DNA of 64,000 nt from Planococcus sp. MSAK28401 (GCF_018283455.1 NZ_JAAMTH010000001.1:3329501-3393500), one strand, 5' to 3'; counted from the first letter of the stretch, positions 15,225 through 24,126 are shown. Made by a program: numbers and translations. Notes: generated by a model from the sequence alone, not told the origin.

Positions 15225-16781
15225 ATGATAGAAACAGAATCCGTCCGGCAAAGCCGGGCGATTTATTATGCATCGGGCATTGTGTCCATTTGCGGCATTA
15301 TTTTCGAAGTGCTGTTCGGGGCGCTCGGTTCATACATTTTAGGAGATGGAGTGAAGCAGTATACACTTATCATCTCTCTTTTTTTAACCGGAATGGGAAT
15401 CGGGGCTTACATTAGTGAAAAAGTGACCAAGCATTTGGTCGCTTCATTTATTTGGATTGAATACGGCATTGGGATTACGGGCGGATTCGCGGCCATGTTG
15501 CTGTTTGGTGTTACCGCTTATTTGCCGGACGGCACCGATTCGCTGTTTTTGTACAGCGTCACGCTGCTTGTCGGGACTTTAACCGGAGTCGAATTGCCGG
15601 TTTTGATCCGAAAAGCGAATGAGATCGGGGTTTCACTCCAGAAAAGCGCTGCGAAAGTGCTGTTTTTCGATTATGCTGGCGGCCTGATAGGCGGTCTGCT
15701 TTTCCTATTTCTGTTGCGCCCTTATTTCGGCCTCGTCAAAACCTCCTTTCTTGTCGGCATCATTAACGTAGCTGTTGCCTTGTGGATCGTTTTTCGCTTT
15801 AAAGGTGAATTAAAACGGTTCCGCATGCACGCTTCATTCGGCTTTTTATTTCTAGCCATTCTAATTGCCGGCGCATTGTTTGGAGAAGAAGCCGCTTTTC
15901 ATTTTGAACAACGGCTGTACAAAGACCCCGTCGTATTTTCAGAGCAGACCTCCTATCAGCAAATCATTTTGACGAAAGAACAGGGAGACACGCGGCTCTA
16001 TTTGGATGGCCAGCTTCAATTCAGTTCCTTCGATGAACACCGTTACCATGAGATCCTTGTCCATACGCCGATGGCAGCGGCTGCCCGCCATGACCGGGCG
16101 CTGGTCCTAGGGGGCGGCGATGGGCTGGCGGTCCGTGAATTGCTGAAATACGACGAGTTGAGAAAGATCGATTTGGTTGATCTTGACCCTAAAATGACAG
16201 CTCTCGCACAGCAAAATCATTTGCTGACCGAACTGAACGAAAATTCGCTGGATCATGAGAAAGTGAATGTTTTGAACGGCGATGCGTTTCGCTTTTTAGA
16301 GCAAGCGGAGGGGTTTTATGACGTCATCATTATTGACTTGCCGGATCCAAACAATGAATCCCTCAATAAGTTGTACACACAGGAATTTTATTCACTTGCC
16401 CGCAACCATTTGTCTCCAGATGGTGCCATGATGGTTCAGGCGACCAGCCCGGTATTTGCCCCGGAAGTCTACTGGACAATCGATAAAACTATTGATGCTA
16501 CCGGTTTGCAGACCGAAAACCTGCACGCTGACATTCCAAGTTTCGGCGGCTGGGGCTATGTGCTTGCTTCCCGAAACGGCATCAATATCGAGGAACTTGA
16601 AATACTCGAAGATACCCAATACTTAACCGAAGATTTACTGCCGGCGTTGACTGTATTCGGCAAAGATGAAGATGCCGCTATCGAAGACAGCAATGGCCAG
16701 AACATCACACTCGAACCCAATACATTGATCCGGCCTGAGTTGATCGAGATCTACGAAAAGGCATGGAACAATTACGATTAG
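15225..16781 (+). CDS. membrane-embedded spermidine-synthase-like protein
   Basis: This 518-residue protein has about seven N-terminal membrane helices (about 1-215) fused to a spermidine-synthase-type methyltransferase fold. The cofactor loop LVLGGGDGLAVRELLKY (about 288-304), DLVDLDPKMTALA and IIIDLPDPNNESLNKLY match polyamine aminopropyltransferases. The fused membrane form is a known companion of pspA and DUF350. It may make or sense polyamines at the membrane. Aminopropyl transfer is probable but not certain, because such fusions have rarely been assayed. Confidence 0.88.
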   Translation: MIETESVRQSRAIYYASGIVSICGIIFEVLFGALGSYILGDGVKQYTLIISLFLTGMGIGAYISEKVTKHLVASFIWIEYGIGITGGFAAMLLFGVTAYLPDGTDSLFLYSVTLLVGTLTGVELPVLIRKANEIGVSLQKSAAKVLFFDYAGGLIGGLLFLFLLRPYFGLVKTSFLVGIINVAVALWIVFRFKGELKRFRMHASFGFLFLAILIAGALFGEEAAFHFEQRLYKDPVVFSEQTSYQQIILTKEQGDTRLYLDGQLQFSSFDEHRYHEILVHTPMAAAARHDRALVLGGGDGLAVRELLKYDELRKIDLVDLDPKMTALAQQNHLLTELNENSLDHEKVNVLNGDAFRFLEQAEGFYDVIIIDLPDPNNESLNKLYTQEFYSLARNHLSPDGAMMVQATSPVFAPEVYWTIDKTIDATGLQTENLHADIPSFGGWGYVLASRNGINIEELEILEDTQYLTEDLLPALTVFGKDEDAAIEDSNGQNITLEPNTLIRPELIEIYEKAWNNYD

Positions 16782-16809
16782 ATCACCTTTAAGAAGGAGG
16801 GGAAAATAA

Positions 16810-17586
16810 GTGATTATTCTTCGCCGTCTTTACCTCCAGGCGACGAGCTTGTCCTGGCTTATACTCACGGTCAGCACCATCATCCTGATTGTTTTCAGCA
16901 CATTCACATTGCCTGTGATCGAGCCGTCGACGTTCACCAGCTACGCTGATTCTTTATGGTTCACGATGACGACCATATTGACTGTCGGTTACGGTGATCT
17001 GTATCCTACAACTACCGATGGAAGAATATTTACAGTGGTCTTTCTTTACATCATCGGGATCGGGTTGTTTGCATCCTTTATTGGAAAAGCGATTGAAAGC
17101 TTGACCTTGCACAGAAAACGGAAAGAAAGAGGCGAGTTGATGTATAAAGGGCGGAATCACATTGTCATTATTGATTGGTCATATAAAGCTGAAAATGCTA
17201 TTGCAGAAATCCTGAAACAAGATGAGCAAACTGAAGTGGTCGTCATTGATCGGATGGAGAAAGCAAAAGAGATCAATACACGAGTTCATTACGTCAGAGG
17301 AAACGCCACGCATGAAAACATACTGAGACAAGCAAATGTAGAACAAGCGAAAGCGGTCCTCATTTTTGCCGATGACCGCATCGAAGACCAAATGCTGACA
17401 GATGGCAAATCCCTTCTAGTAGCTACAGCTGTAGAAAGAATGTCACCCGGCGTCTATACGACTGTTGAAGTGGAACGGGAAGAACATCTCCCGAATTTCT
17501 CGCATATTAAGGTCGATAAATTCATCATGTCGAACGGCACAATCGCTAAAATGGCGATTAACTCCATTTTTTCTGAAGCCCAATAA
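16810..17586 (+). CDS. two-helix potassium channel with RCK (TrkA-N) domain
   Basis: This 258-residue protein starts with GTG after AAGGAGGGG. The first membrane helix is at about 16-38. The pore filter TVGYGD is at 58-63 and the second helix at about 75-95. A cytoplasmic TrkA-N Rossmann domain (HIVIIDWSYKAENAIAEIL, from about 116) follows. The architecture is that of MthK/YugO-like K+ channels. As the last gene of the SigW operon it probably adjusts membrane potential during envelope stress. Confidence 0.92.
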   Translation: MIILRRLYLQATSLSWLILTVSTIILIVFSTFTLPVIEPSTFTSYADSLWFTMTTILTVGYGDLYPTTTDGRIFTVVFLYIIGIGLFASFIGKAIESLTLHRKRKERGELMYKGRNHIVIIDWSYKAENAIAEILKQDEQTEVVVIDRMEKAKEINTRVHYVRGNATHENILRQANVEQAKAVLIFADDRIEDQMLTDGKSLLVATAVERMSPGVYTTVEVEREEHLPNFSHIKVDKFIMSNGTIAKMAINSIFSEAQ

Positions 17587-17594
17587 GATGAAAG

Positions 17595-17633
17595 AAACCG
17601 GAAAGCAGGGACTCCCTGCTTTCCGGTTTTTTT
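17595..17633 (+). terminator. terminator of the pspA operon
   Basis: AAACCGGAAAGCAGGGA pairs with its near-complement around a short loop and is followed by seven T. Confidence 0.88.
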
Positions 17634-17675
17634 GATTGTATATCCTGCCCCGCATGCAGTGCTCGCAATTTCCCT

Positions 17676-18068
17676 TTAGAAAGCTTCTTTTATTTTCACA
17701 GCCACTTCGCTCGGCTTTACATCAATCCTGTCTATTACATCCAGCCCGATCCACACCGCAAGATAGGTGCCACGGCCGCGGCTTGAATCGGTGTATTCAT
17801 CGCCAAGGCCGGTGCCGAAAATTCCCCCGGTTCTCTTTGCCATAAAAAAATACTGATCGCCTTCATAGTCTGTTTTTGTAAAAAGCCCTTCGATTTCCAC
17901 TTGCACGCCGAGTTCCTCGAATGCTTCCCTTTTCGCTGCCGCTTCCGGCGTTTCATGTTGCTGAATGTCGCCGCCCGGAAACACATAATACACAGAGCCG
18001 TCGCGTGTTCGTTCGATCAGTGCTACGCGACCTTCTTCAATGAGTACAACTGATCCTCTATTCGCCAT
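17676..18068 (-). CDS. Nudix hydrolase
   Basis: This 130-residue protein has a complete Nudix box, GGDIQQHETPEAAAKREAFEELGV (about 31-54), with the metal-binding REAFEELG core. It would hydrolyse a nucleoside-diphosphate-linked compound using Mg2+; the substrate is not predictable. It overlaps the upstream zinc-ribbon gene by 11 bp, suggesting translational coupling. Confidence 0.9.
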   Translation of the reverse strand: MANRGSVVLIEEGRVALIERTRDGSVYYVFPGGDIQQHETPEAAAKREAFEELGVQVEIEGLFTKTDYEGDQYFFMAKRTGGIFGTGLGDEYTDSSRGRGTYLAVWIGLDVIDRIDVKPSEVAVKIKEAF

Positions 18069-18309
18069 ACAGCTCTTTGTCTTTTCGGTTGCTTAGACGG
18101 ATATAATACGGAAACAGTACGATGAGCAACAGGCCGATCGTTCCGCTCACATACCCGAGCCCCATCAAAAATCCGCCATTATTGAACGATACGTACTGCC
18201 TCGCGCCGCAAGATGGACAGTTCTTGCCGTCTTTTGCCATGCCCAGTTTCCAGATATCTTTCGCTTTCCATTTAACTCCGCAATTTGTGCAATGTGCCAC
18301 GCTTATCAC
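18058..18309 (-). CDS. zinc-ribbon membrane protein (TIGR04104-like)
   Basis: This 83-residue protein has an N-terminal zinc ribbon (CTNCGVKWKAKDIW, then CPSCGARQYVS) and one C-terminal membrane helix (GYVSGTIGLLLIVLFPYYI). It begins at GTG. The CxxC-W-K pattern matches a small Bacillales family annotated as putative zinc fingers. A paralogue lies directly upstream. The role is unknown. Confidence 0.75.
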   Translation of the reverse strand: MISVAHCTNCGVKWKAKDIWKLGMAKDGKNCPSCGARQYVSFNNGGFLMGLGYVSGTIGLLLIVLFPYYIRLSNRKDKELYGE

Positions 18310-18346
18310 CCTTTTCCATCTTATTTTCTTCTATGTATACAAAATG

Positions 18347-18589
18347 TCAGCGTTTCTTCAATTGCGTTTCCTCATTTTCACTGCTTAGCTTCATAAACAG
18401 ATGGTCTTTTATATCCCATACCAACTCCCACCAAGTTGCCCAAAACAACATGTCCCGAAATGTGTGATTTTCTACTTTCATGTACTGGATGATACCGCAG
18501 TTCGGGCATGGGCAACCATCCCCCAATTCATACAGCCAATGCTTTTCTTTAGACTTCCAGCGGTATTTGCAGCTCGCGCAACGCGTCAT
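18347..18589 (-). CDS. zinc-ribbon small protein (TIGR04104-like)
   Basis: This 80-residue protein has CASCKYRWKSKEKHW and CPCPNCGIIQYMKV, a zinc ribbon like that of its downstream neighbour, followed by a tryptophan-rich amphipathic stretch (FWATWWELVWDI). It probably arose by duplication of the adjacent gene. The two zinc-ribbon genes and the Nudix gene may form one transcript. The function is unknown. Confidence 0.7.
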   Translation of the reverse strand: MTRCASCKYRWKSKEKHWLYELGDGCPCPNCGIIQYMKVENHTFRDMLFWATWWELVWDIKDHLFMKLSSENEETQLKKR

Positions 18590-18725
18590 CGTTCTCGACT
18601 CCTTTTGTTATTTTACGCCTATTTCTCGCAAAGGTTTCATGTACAGCTGAAAACTTTCTTGCGCTATCCATACGCCTCCTTCAAGCTTTCACTCTTTACA
18701 ACACTTAATGCATTCCTTTACACTT

Positions 18726-18757
18726 TTATCTATTCAAGTGATTAATTGAATAGATAA
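18726..18757 (+). promoter_or_regulatory. 12-8-12 inverted repeat, ArsR-type operator
   Basis: TTATCTATTCAA (18726-18737) and TTGAATAGATAA (18746-18757) are perfect complements around 8 nt. This resembles ArsR/SmtB operators. The right arm ends in the AAGGAG ribosome site of the ArsR-rhodanese gene, so binding would block its expression. Autoregulation is inferred. Confidence 0.65.
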
Positions 18758-18769
18758 GGAGTGATCCGG

Positions 18770-19444
18770 ATGGAAGCACGGGAATTCAAAAATTTCGCCT
18801 ATGGGCATTTCACGAAAATCAGCAAAGCTTTATCGAGCCCAAGACGTTTCGAGCTGCTCGATTATTTGGCGCAGGGACCGAAGACGGTGGAACGCCTAGC
18901 GAAAGAGACACATATGTCGGTGGCGAATACGTCACAGCATCTACAGGCATTGCGCGAAGCGCGTTTGGTCGCTTCTTCGAAAGTGAAAAACCATCATTGT
19001 TATAAACTTGCCGACGCTGAAGTCGCCGAATTATTGCAGTTGACGAAACGGCTCGCTGAACGGCAATTTCCCGATATGGGCGAGGTCCGGACGATGGAAA
19101 CGACAGCGGGTGGTGCGGTTCCGGTCATGTCCTCGGCTGTGGCATTGGAAGAAGTGGCTAGCGGACGCGCGGTGTTGATCGACGTTCGGGCTGAAGATGA
19201 GTACGCCAGCCGCCACTTGACGGATGCCGTGTCGATTCCGCTAGCGCAGCTCGAAGAGAAACTGGCACAGTTGCCGGTTGGCAAGAAAGTCATTGCATAT
19301 TGCCGGGGCGCTTATTGCCTGTATGCGAGTGATGCTGTACGTTTTCTGCTTGAACGCGGGTTTGAAGCGTACCGCTTGGATGAAGGGCCAGCAGATTCGT
19401 CCATTTCCCAGGAAATCGATGCGGACGGTAGGGAGATTCGATGA
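18770..19444 (+). CDS. ArsR-family regulator fused to a rhodanese domain
   Basis: This 224-residue protein joins an ArsR winged helix (about 10-95; LSSPRRFELLDYLAQGPKTVERLA, SVANTSQHLQALREA) to a rhodanese domain (about 120-215; VLIDVRAEDEYASRHL). The rhodanese active-site loop is CRGAYC, with its catalytic Cys in place. No metal-binding ELCVCDL motif is seen, so sulfur or persulfide sensing is more likely than metal sensing. The ATG at 18770 is 8 nt from AAGGAG. It overlaps the MFS gene by 4 bp (ATGA) and probably controls it. Confidence 0.9.
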   Translation: MEAREFKNFAYGHFTKISKALSSPRRFELLDYLAQGPKTVERLAKETHMSVANTSQHLQALREARLVASSKVKNHHCYKLADAEVAELLQLTKRLAERQFPDMGEVRTMETTAGGAVPVMSSAVALEEVASGRAVLIDVRAEDEYASRHLTDAVSIPLAQLEEKLAQLPVGKKVIAYCRGAYCLYASDAVRFLLERGFEAYRLDEGPADSSISQEIDADGREIR

Positions 19445-20667
19445 GAAACATCCAATTCGGCATTAAAGAAAATATCGCCCAGTTTCTCCTGCTCGTGCTG
19501 ACGAACTTTTTTGTCGGTTCGATGGTCGGGCTTGAACGGACTGTCCTGCCGATTATCGGCGAAGAAGAATTTGGGCTCGCTTCAGCGAGTGCGGCGCTAT
19601 CGTTCATCATCAGCTTCGGTTTCTCGAAAGCGATCGTCAATTATTTTGCCGGCGCCATCGCCGACCGGCTGGGCCGCAAAAAAGTGCTGATCGTCGGCTG
19701 GAGTGCGGGGCTTTTTGTGCCGCTGCTCGTCATTTTCGCCGATGCCTGGTGGATGATCGTCGTCGCCAATATTTTTCTCGGCATTAACCAAGGCCTCGCC
19801 TGGTCGATGACGGTCAATATGAAGATCGACCTTGCGAAGCCGACAGAACGCGGTCTTGCGGTCGGGCTCAACGAATTTGCGGGCTATACCGGCGTTGCCG
19901 TCATGGCGGCTTTGTCCGGTTACGTCGCTGCGACTTTCTCGAACCGTCCCGAACCGTTCTATATTGGATTGGCAGTCGTAGCGATCGGCCTTATGCTATC
20001 GTTTCTCGTCCGGGATACCGGCGAACACTTGAAGCGTCAGGCCAAATCGTCGTCACAAGAGGCGGCCCTTTCCGCAGGGGAAGTGTTCAAGCGCACAGCG
20101 TTCAAAAATCCGACACTGTCGACCGCCACCTTCGCCGGGCTTTCCACGAATTTGAAAGATGGCATGGCGTGGGGCTTGTTTCCGCTATTTTTCGCCGGTG
20201 TCGGGCTAAGCGTTCCGGAAATCGGCTTGCTTGTCGCTTTGTATCCGGCCGCCTGGGGCTTTTTCCAATTGTTCACCGGATTCTTGAGTGACCGCTGGGG
20301 CCGGAAATGGCTGATCGCCGGCGGCATGTGGCTGCAGGCTGCTTCGCTATGGCTGTTGCTGATGGTCGATCAATACAGCTTATGGATTTTGGCATCCGTC
20401 CTGCTCGGCCTTGGGACCGCAATGGTCTATCCGACCTTGCAAGCGGCGATCAGCGACGTGGCCGCACCTTCTTGGCGTGCTTCTTCAATGGGCGTCTATC
20501 GTTCATTCCGCGACAGCGGCTATGCCTTCGGCGCACTGTTCGCCGGCATCTTGACCGACGTCATCAATGTCGAATGGGCGATTGGCCTGGTTGCCCTTCT
20601 GCCGATGATGGCCGGTGTGATGGCTGCGCTGCGCATGAAAGAAACGCTTCCGGAGAAAGCAAGCTAG
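19441..20667 (+). CDS. MFS transporter co-transcribed with ArsR-rhodanese
   Basis: This 408-residue protein has 12 predicted membrane helices and an MFS motif A-like loop (GAIADRLGRKKVLIVG, about 73-88) with a second copy in the C-half (GFLSDRWGRKWLIAGG). GLNEFAGYTGVAVMAALSGY is also characteristic of a clade found with ArsR regulators. Its start overlaps the regulator stop, so the two are translated together. The cargo is unknown; export of the compound sensed by the regulator is inferred. Confidence 0.88.
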   Translation: MRNIQFGIKENIAQFLLLVLTNFFVGSMVGLERTVLPIIGEEEFGLASASAALSFIISFGFSKAIVNYFAGAIADRLGRKKVLIVGWSAGLFVPLLVIFADAWWMIVVANIFLGINQGLAWSMTVNMKIDLAKPTERGLAVGLNEFAGYTGVAVMAALSGYVAATFSNRPEPFYIGLAVVAIGLMLSFLVRDTGEHLKRQAKSSSQEAALSAGEVFKRTAFKNPTLSTATFAGLSTNLKDGMAWGLFPLFFAGVGLSVPEIGLLVALYPAAWGFFQLFTGFLSDRWGRKWLIAGGMWLQAASLWLLLMVDQYSLWILASVLLGLGTAMVYPTLQAAISDVAAPSWRASSMGVYRSFRDSGYAFGALFAGILTDVINVEWAIGLVALLPMMAGVMAALRMKETLPEKAS

Positions 20668-20701
20668 TTAAAGAAATCGCTACACCGAATATCGCAACAA
20701 T

Positions 20702-20736
20702 AAAAAAGCCGCCAGAGAAAACTCTCTGGCGGCTTT
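20702..20736. terminator. bidirectional terminator
   Basis: AAAGCCGCCAGAGA pairs with TCTCTGGCGGCTTT around a 4-nt loop. It serves the MFS gene and the convergent zinc-sparing operon. Confidence 0.85.
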
Positions 20737-20754
20737 AGCGTATTCAGATGAAGT

Positions 20755-21108
20755 TCATTCACTGATGAACAGAAAAACCTGCTTGTCTTCCTGCCCTGCT
20801 TCACCGGCGAAACGGTCCGTGTAGTCGAGCCATTTGGCGCGTTCTTGGCGGGCTTCGATTTTATCGCCGAGTTCTGCTTCGATTTGTTGCATCATGGCGG
20901 AGATCTCCTTGAACGAGCGGTTGAAACGGTAAGCTGCCTGCTCGAACGGCGAATGAAGCACCAGCAAGTGGCGAAATTCCTCCACGGTATCCGCTTGTTC
21001 AGCCAGCGCATCTTCCAGCTCTATGATGAAGCGGTATAGTTGCCGCTGCTCCTCGCCCAGTTTCGCCACTTCGCTTTTCAGCAAATAGGCAATCATGCCA
21101 TCGTTCAT
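20755..21108 (-). CDS. unknown 117-residue protein at the end of the Zur operon
   Basis: This acidic, mostly helical soluble protein has no cysteines. It has the pieces LLKSEVAKLGEEQRQLYRFI and FNRSFKEISAMMQQIEAEL. No family is recognised. The start is the ATG at 21108 with AAAGGAGG upstream; the frame extends further but lacks a ribosome site there. It follows rpsN by 22 bp and is the last of four genes behind a Zur box. A role during zinc starvation is inferred only from this position. Confidence 0.7.
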   Translation of the reverse strand: MNDGMIAYLLKSEVAKLGEEQRQLYRFIIELEDALAEQADTVEEFRHLLVLHSPFEQAAYRFNRSFKEISAMMQQIEAELGDKIEARQERAKWLDYTDRFAGEAGQEDKQVFLFISE

Positions 21109-21130
21109 TGCCCACGCCTCCTTTATTGTC

Positions 21131-21400
21131 TTACCAGCTTGATTTTTTGACGCCGGGGATCTGCCCTTTATGTGCAAGGTCGCGGAATGCGATGCGGGAC
21201 ATGCCGAATTTGCGCATGAAGCCGCGCGGGCGTCCCGTCACTTCGCAACGGTTCTTCAAACGGGTCGGCGACGAGTCTTTTGGCAGTTTCGCCAATGCTT
21301 CGTGATCGCCTTGCGCTTTCAGTTCTTTGCGGAGTTCCGCATAGCGCGCCACCATTTCACGTTGTTTTTTATCGCGTGCTACTTTTGATTTCTTGGCCAT
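21131..21400 (-). CDS. rpsN: 30S ribosomal protein S14, zinc-independent form
   Basis: This 89-residue protein is S14 by [21 protein letters not shown] and the C-terminal [21 protein letters not shown] block. It is the longer form lacking the paired CxxC zinc ligands of the 61-residue S14. In Bacillus this paralogue replaces the zinc form when Zur is derepressed. It lies in an operon with zinc-free L33 and a CobW-type GTPase behind a Zur box. Confidence 0.95.
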   Translation of the reverse strand: MAKKSKVARDKKQREMVARYAELRKELKAQGDHEALAKLPKDSSPTRLKNRCEVTGRPRGFMRKFGMSRIAFRDLAHKGQIPGVKKSSW

Positions 21401-21439
21401 CGATAGGCTCCTCTCTATTATGCAATAATTTTCGCTAGA

Positions 21440-21589
21440 TTACTTTGTTTCGCGGTGCAAAGTCACTTTTTTCAAACGTGGGCAGTATTTTCTCAATTCG
21501 ATGCGCTCCGGGTTGTTGCGCTTGTTTTTGGTCGTCGAGTAATTGCGGTCGCCCGTTTCTGTGCAGGCCAGTGTAATATTCACTCTCAT
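21440..21589 (-). CDS. rpmG: 50S ribosomal protein L33, zinc-independent form
   Basis: This 49-residue protein begins [19 protein letters not shown] and ends in [10 protein letters not shown], unmistakably L33. The positions that carry zinc-binding Cys pairs in the other form read CTET and YCPRLKK, so no complete ligand set remains. It lies 15 bp after the GTPase gene. It should substitute for the zinc-binding L33 under zinc limitation, releasing zinc from ribosomes. Confidence 0.93.
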   Translation of the reverse strand: MRVNITLACTETGDRNYSTTKNKRNNPERIELRKYCPRLKKVTLHRETK

Positions 21590-21604
21590 ATTCGTTCCTC
21601 CTTT

Positions 21605-22723
21605 TTAATGGGTCATGGCTGTTTGCGGCAGCGGATCATTGAACCCGCTCCAGTCTTCCGCCAGTTCTTGTTGTGTCAGCAAGCAGCTATCCAACGATTG
21701 GATGATCTCTTGTTGGTCCATCTTGATGCCGATCAGCACCAATTCGGTCATTTTCACGCCGTACGTTTCGTCCCACGCTCCGGCTGTCTCCAGGCTCGCA
21801 GCAGGCCCTGCCTGCGATAATAACGTGGCCGTCTCGTCACGTATGGCGATGCGCAAAAATCCTTTGGCACGGACCACTTCCACCGGCCAGTCCATGATCC
21901 AGTGGAACAAGCGCTCCGGATGAAATGGTGTTTGGCTACGGTAAACGAAGGAAGCGATGCCATATTCTTCGGTTTCCGGCACGTGTTCTTCGTTGAGTTC
22001 TTTGATCCAACCGGCGCCTTGGCTCGCTTTGTCCAAATCAAAACGTCCAGTGTTGAGCACTTCACCGAGTGGCACTTGCGAGCGTTCGGTGCGGAGAATA
22101 TTCGCAGACGGATTTAAGGCCCGCAGAACGCCGTGCAGCTCGTCTGCTTTATCATTTGTGAGCTGGTCGGTTTTGTTCAACAGGATCACATCCGCAAACT
22201 CGATCTGATCGATGAGCAAATCGGAAATTTCCCGTTCATCGGATTCCGTCGCGCCTTCTTTTCGGTCGAGCAAAGTTTCGCCGGAAGCGAAATCACGCCA
22301 GAAACCGTGACCGTCGACGACCGTCACCATCGTATCGAGACGGCACATGGCGGATAGATCCACGCCGAGCGCGTCGTCCATATAACTGAAGGTCTGTGCG
22401 ACTGGAACCGGCTCACTGATGCCGGACGATTCGATGACAATATAATCGATATCGCCCTCACTCGCCAACTTCTCGACTTCCACGATCAAGTCTTCGCGCA
22501 ATGTGCAGCAAATACAGCCATTTTGCATTTCGACCAGTTTTTCTTCTGTGCGGGAAAAGCCGCCGTTTTGGACAAGTGCACTGTCGATATTCACTTCGCT
22601 CATGTCGTTGACGATGACTGCGACTTTTAAGCCTTCGCGGTTCGTTAAAATATGATTCAATAGCGTCGTCTTGCCCGCGCCCAGGTATCCGCTCAATACA
22701 GTAATGGGGATGCGCTCGTCCAT
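21605..22723 (-). CDS. CobW/COG0523-family G3E GTPase, ZagA/YciC-like zinc chaperone
   Basis: This 372-residue protein has Walker [10 protein letters not shown] at 12-20 and the metal-binding CICC at 70-73. Downstream are the G3E ESSG and NKTD motifs and a C-terminal CobW domain with WDE. Zur-controlled members of this family (YciC/ZagA in Bacillus) deliver zinc to enzymes such as folate-synthesis FolE during starvation. ATG 22723 follows AAAGGAG; a TTG further upstream is less likely. It is the first gene of the operon behind a Zur box. Confidence 0.92.
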   Translation of the reverse strand: MDERIPITVLSGYLGAGKTTLLNHILTNREGLKVAVIVNDMSEVNIDSALVQNGGFSRTEEKLVEMQNGCICCTLREDLIVEVEKLASEGDIDYIVIESSGISEPVPVAQTFSYMDDALGVDLSAMCRLDTMVTVVDGHGFWRDFASGETLLDRKEGATESDEREISDLLIDQIEFADVILLNKTDQLTNDKADELHGVLRALNPSANILRTERSQVPLGEVLNTGRFDLDKASQGAGWIKELNEEHVPETEEYGIASFVYRSQTPFHPERLFHWIMDWPVEVVRAKGFLRIAIRDETATLLSQAGPAASLETAGAWDETYGVKMTELVLIGIKMDQQEIIQSLDSCLLTQQELAEDWSGFNDPLPQTAMTH

Positions 22724-22757
22724 ATGATCTAACTCCTTTATTGTTTCAATCAATAAA

Positions 22758-22772
22758 TCGTAACGGTTACGC
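22758..22772 (-). promoter_or_regulatory. Zur box
   Basis: TCGTAACGGTTACGC is a 7-1-7 inverted repeat differing from perfect symmetry at one end base. It fits the Bacillus Zur consensus TCGTAAT-N-ATTACGA. It lies 35 bp upstream of the GTPase start. The zinc-sparing cargo supports the call. Confidence 0.85.
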
Positions 22773-22824
22773 TTTATATATTAAAGCGCTTTGATCATTT
22801 GTGCAAGTATTTTTTCAGCAGAAT

Positions 22825-22852
22825 AAAAAGCCCTGCCGTATTGGCAAGGCTT
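22825..22852 (-). terminator. terminator of the Y-family polymerase gene
   Basis: On the minus strand AAGCCTTGCC pairs with GGCAGGGCTT around a 5-nt loop and is followed by T-rich DNA. It lies 18 bp past the stop. Confidence 0.75.
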
Positions 22853-22869
22853 GCTTTATATCAAACACT

Positions 22870-24126
22870 TCATTTTTTATGCCCGCCGATCAGCTTCGTG
22901 CGGTCAATCGCCGTGCCGGCGTCTGTACCGGAAACGCCACGGTAAATCGCGGTCGGCCCGTGCTTGCGCTTGATCGCATCCATCGCCGCGCCGAGGCGCC
23001 GCCTTTGCCATTTATCCGCTTCGAACAAGCTTAGCTGCATTGAAGTTTCGTCCTCCAGATTGGTGATGGACAGCGAAATTTGCCGGACGGGCTGGCCTGT
23101 GTAAAATTCCCGGAACAGTTCTTTGCACACGGCGTAGATTTTCAAGGTGTCGTTGGTCGCTTCGTCGATCGAACGTGAGCGGGAGAACCCACCGCCGAAT
23201 GAAGTTTTGCTATAGCTCATGCCGAGATGGATCGTGCGCCCGGCCATGCGCGCTTCCCGCGTACGCATCGCCACGTCTTCGCACATTTCCAGCACAATCG
23301 TCAGGATATCTTCACGCGTTTCATAATCGCGGTAAAGAATTTGGCCTTTCCCGAAGCTTTTCTGCCCTTCGATAAGCAACGACCCGAGCTCCGAATAATC
23401 GATGCCGCGCGCGTGCTGGTGCAGCTGGTGGCCCATGATCCCGAAGCGGTCCTCTAGCCGTTTGACGTCCGCCCTCGCCAAGTCACCGACTGTGAATATC
23501 CCCATATTATTGAGGTTGCGCTCCATCCGGCTGCCGATGCCCCACATTTTGCTGAGCGGGGAAACTGGCCATAATTTTCTCGGCACGTCTTTCATCGTCC
23601 AATGCGCGAGCCCTTTTTTCTTGCCTTCGAGGTCGAGTGCAAGCTTGGCCAGCAGCATATTCGGCCCGATGCCGACTGCAGACGGCAAGCCGAACTGGCG
23701 CATGATCGAATCCTGCATATCGATCGCTGCTTTTTCAGGAGTTCCGTACAAATGGATGATGCCCGTCAAATCGATGAAACTCTCATCAACGCTGTAGACA
23801 TGAATGTCTTCTTTCGGGACATACTGGGCGAATAGGTCCGTAATGGCCATCGAAATCTCTAAGTAAAACTGCATCCTCGGCTCAATGAGCAGGATATCCG
23901 GATGATCCGGAATTTCAAATAGCCGTGTGCCGGTTTTGACGCCGAAGCGTTTTTTCATTTCCGGCGAGGCTGCGAGCACGACGCTGCCTTTTCGCTCCTG
24001 GTTGCCGACGATGGCGATGCACGCTTCCATCGGATCAAGTCCGCGCTCGACCGCTGAACAGCTGGCGTAGAAACTGCGCATGTCGATACAGGCAATATAA
24101 CGGGGCTTTCCTGTTTGTTTTCCCAT
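22870..24126 (-). CDS. Y-family DNA polymerase (UvrX/YqjW-like)
   Basis: This 418-residue protein has the palm motif CIDMRSFYASCSAVERGLDP at the N-terminus and the catalytic YSVDESFIDLTG, then helix-hairpin-helix (MWGIGSRMERNLNNMG) and little-finger domains. It resembles the UvrX/YqjW group of Bacillus rather than the housekeeping DinB. The ATG at 24126 begins MGKQTGKPRY. A perfect LexA core just upstream places it under SOS control, so it likely performs error-prone bypass of lesions. Confidence 0.9.
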   Translation of the reverse strand: MGKQTGKPRYIACIDMRSFYASCSAVERGLDPMEACIAIVGNQERKGSVVLAASPEMKKRFGVKTGTRLFEIPDHPDILLIEPRMQFYLEISMAITDLFAQYVPKEDIHVYSVDESFIDLTGIIHLYGTPEKAAIDMQDSIMRQFGLPSAVGIGPNMLLAKLALDLEGKKKGLAHWTMKDVPRKLWPVSPLSKMWGIGSRMERNLNNMGIFTVGDLARADVKRLEDRFGIMGHQLHQHARGIDYSELGSLLIEGQKSFGKGQILYRDYETREDILTIVLEMCEDVAMRTREARMAGRTIHLGMSYSKTSFGGGFSRSRSIDEATNDTLKIYAVCKELFREFYTGQPVRQISLSITNLEDETSMQLSLFEADKWQRRRLGAAMDAIKRKHGPTAIYRGVSGTDAGTAIDRTKLIGGHKK

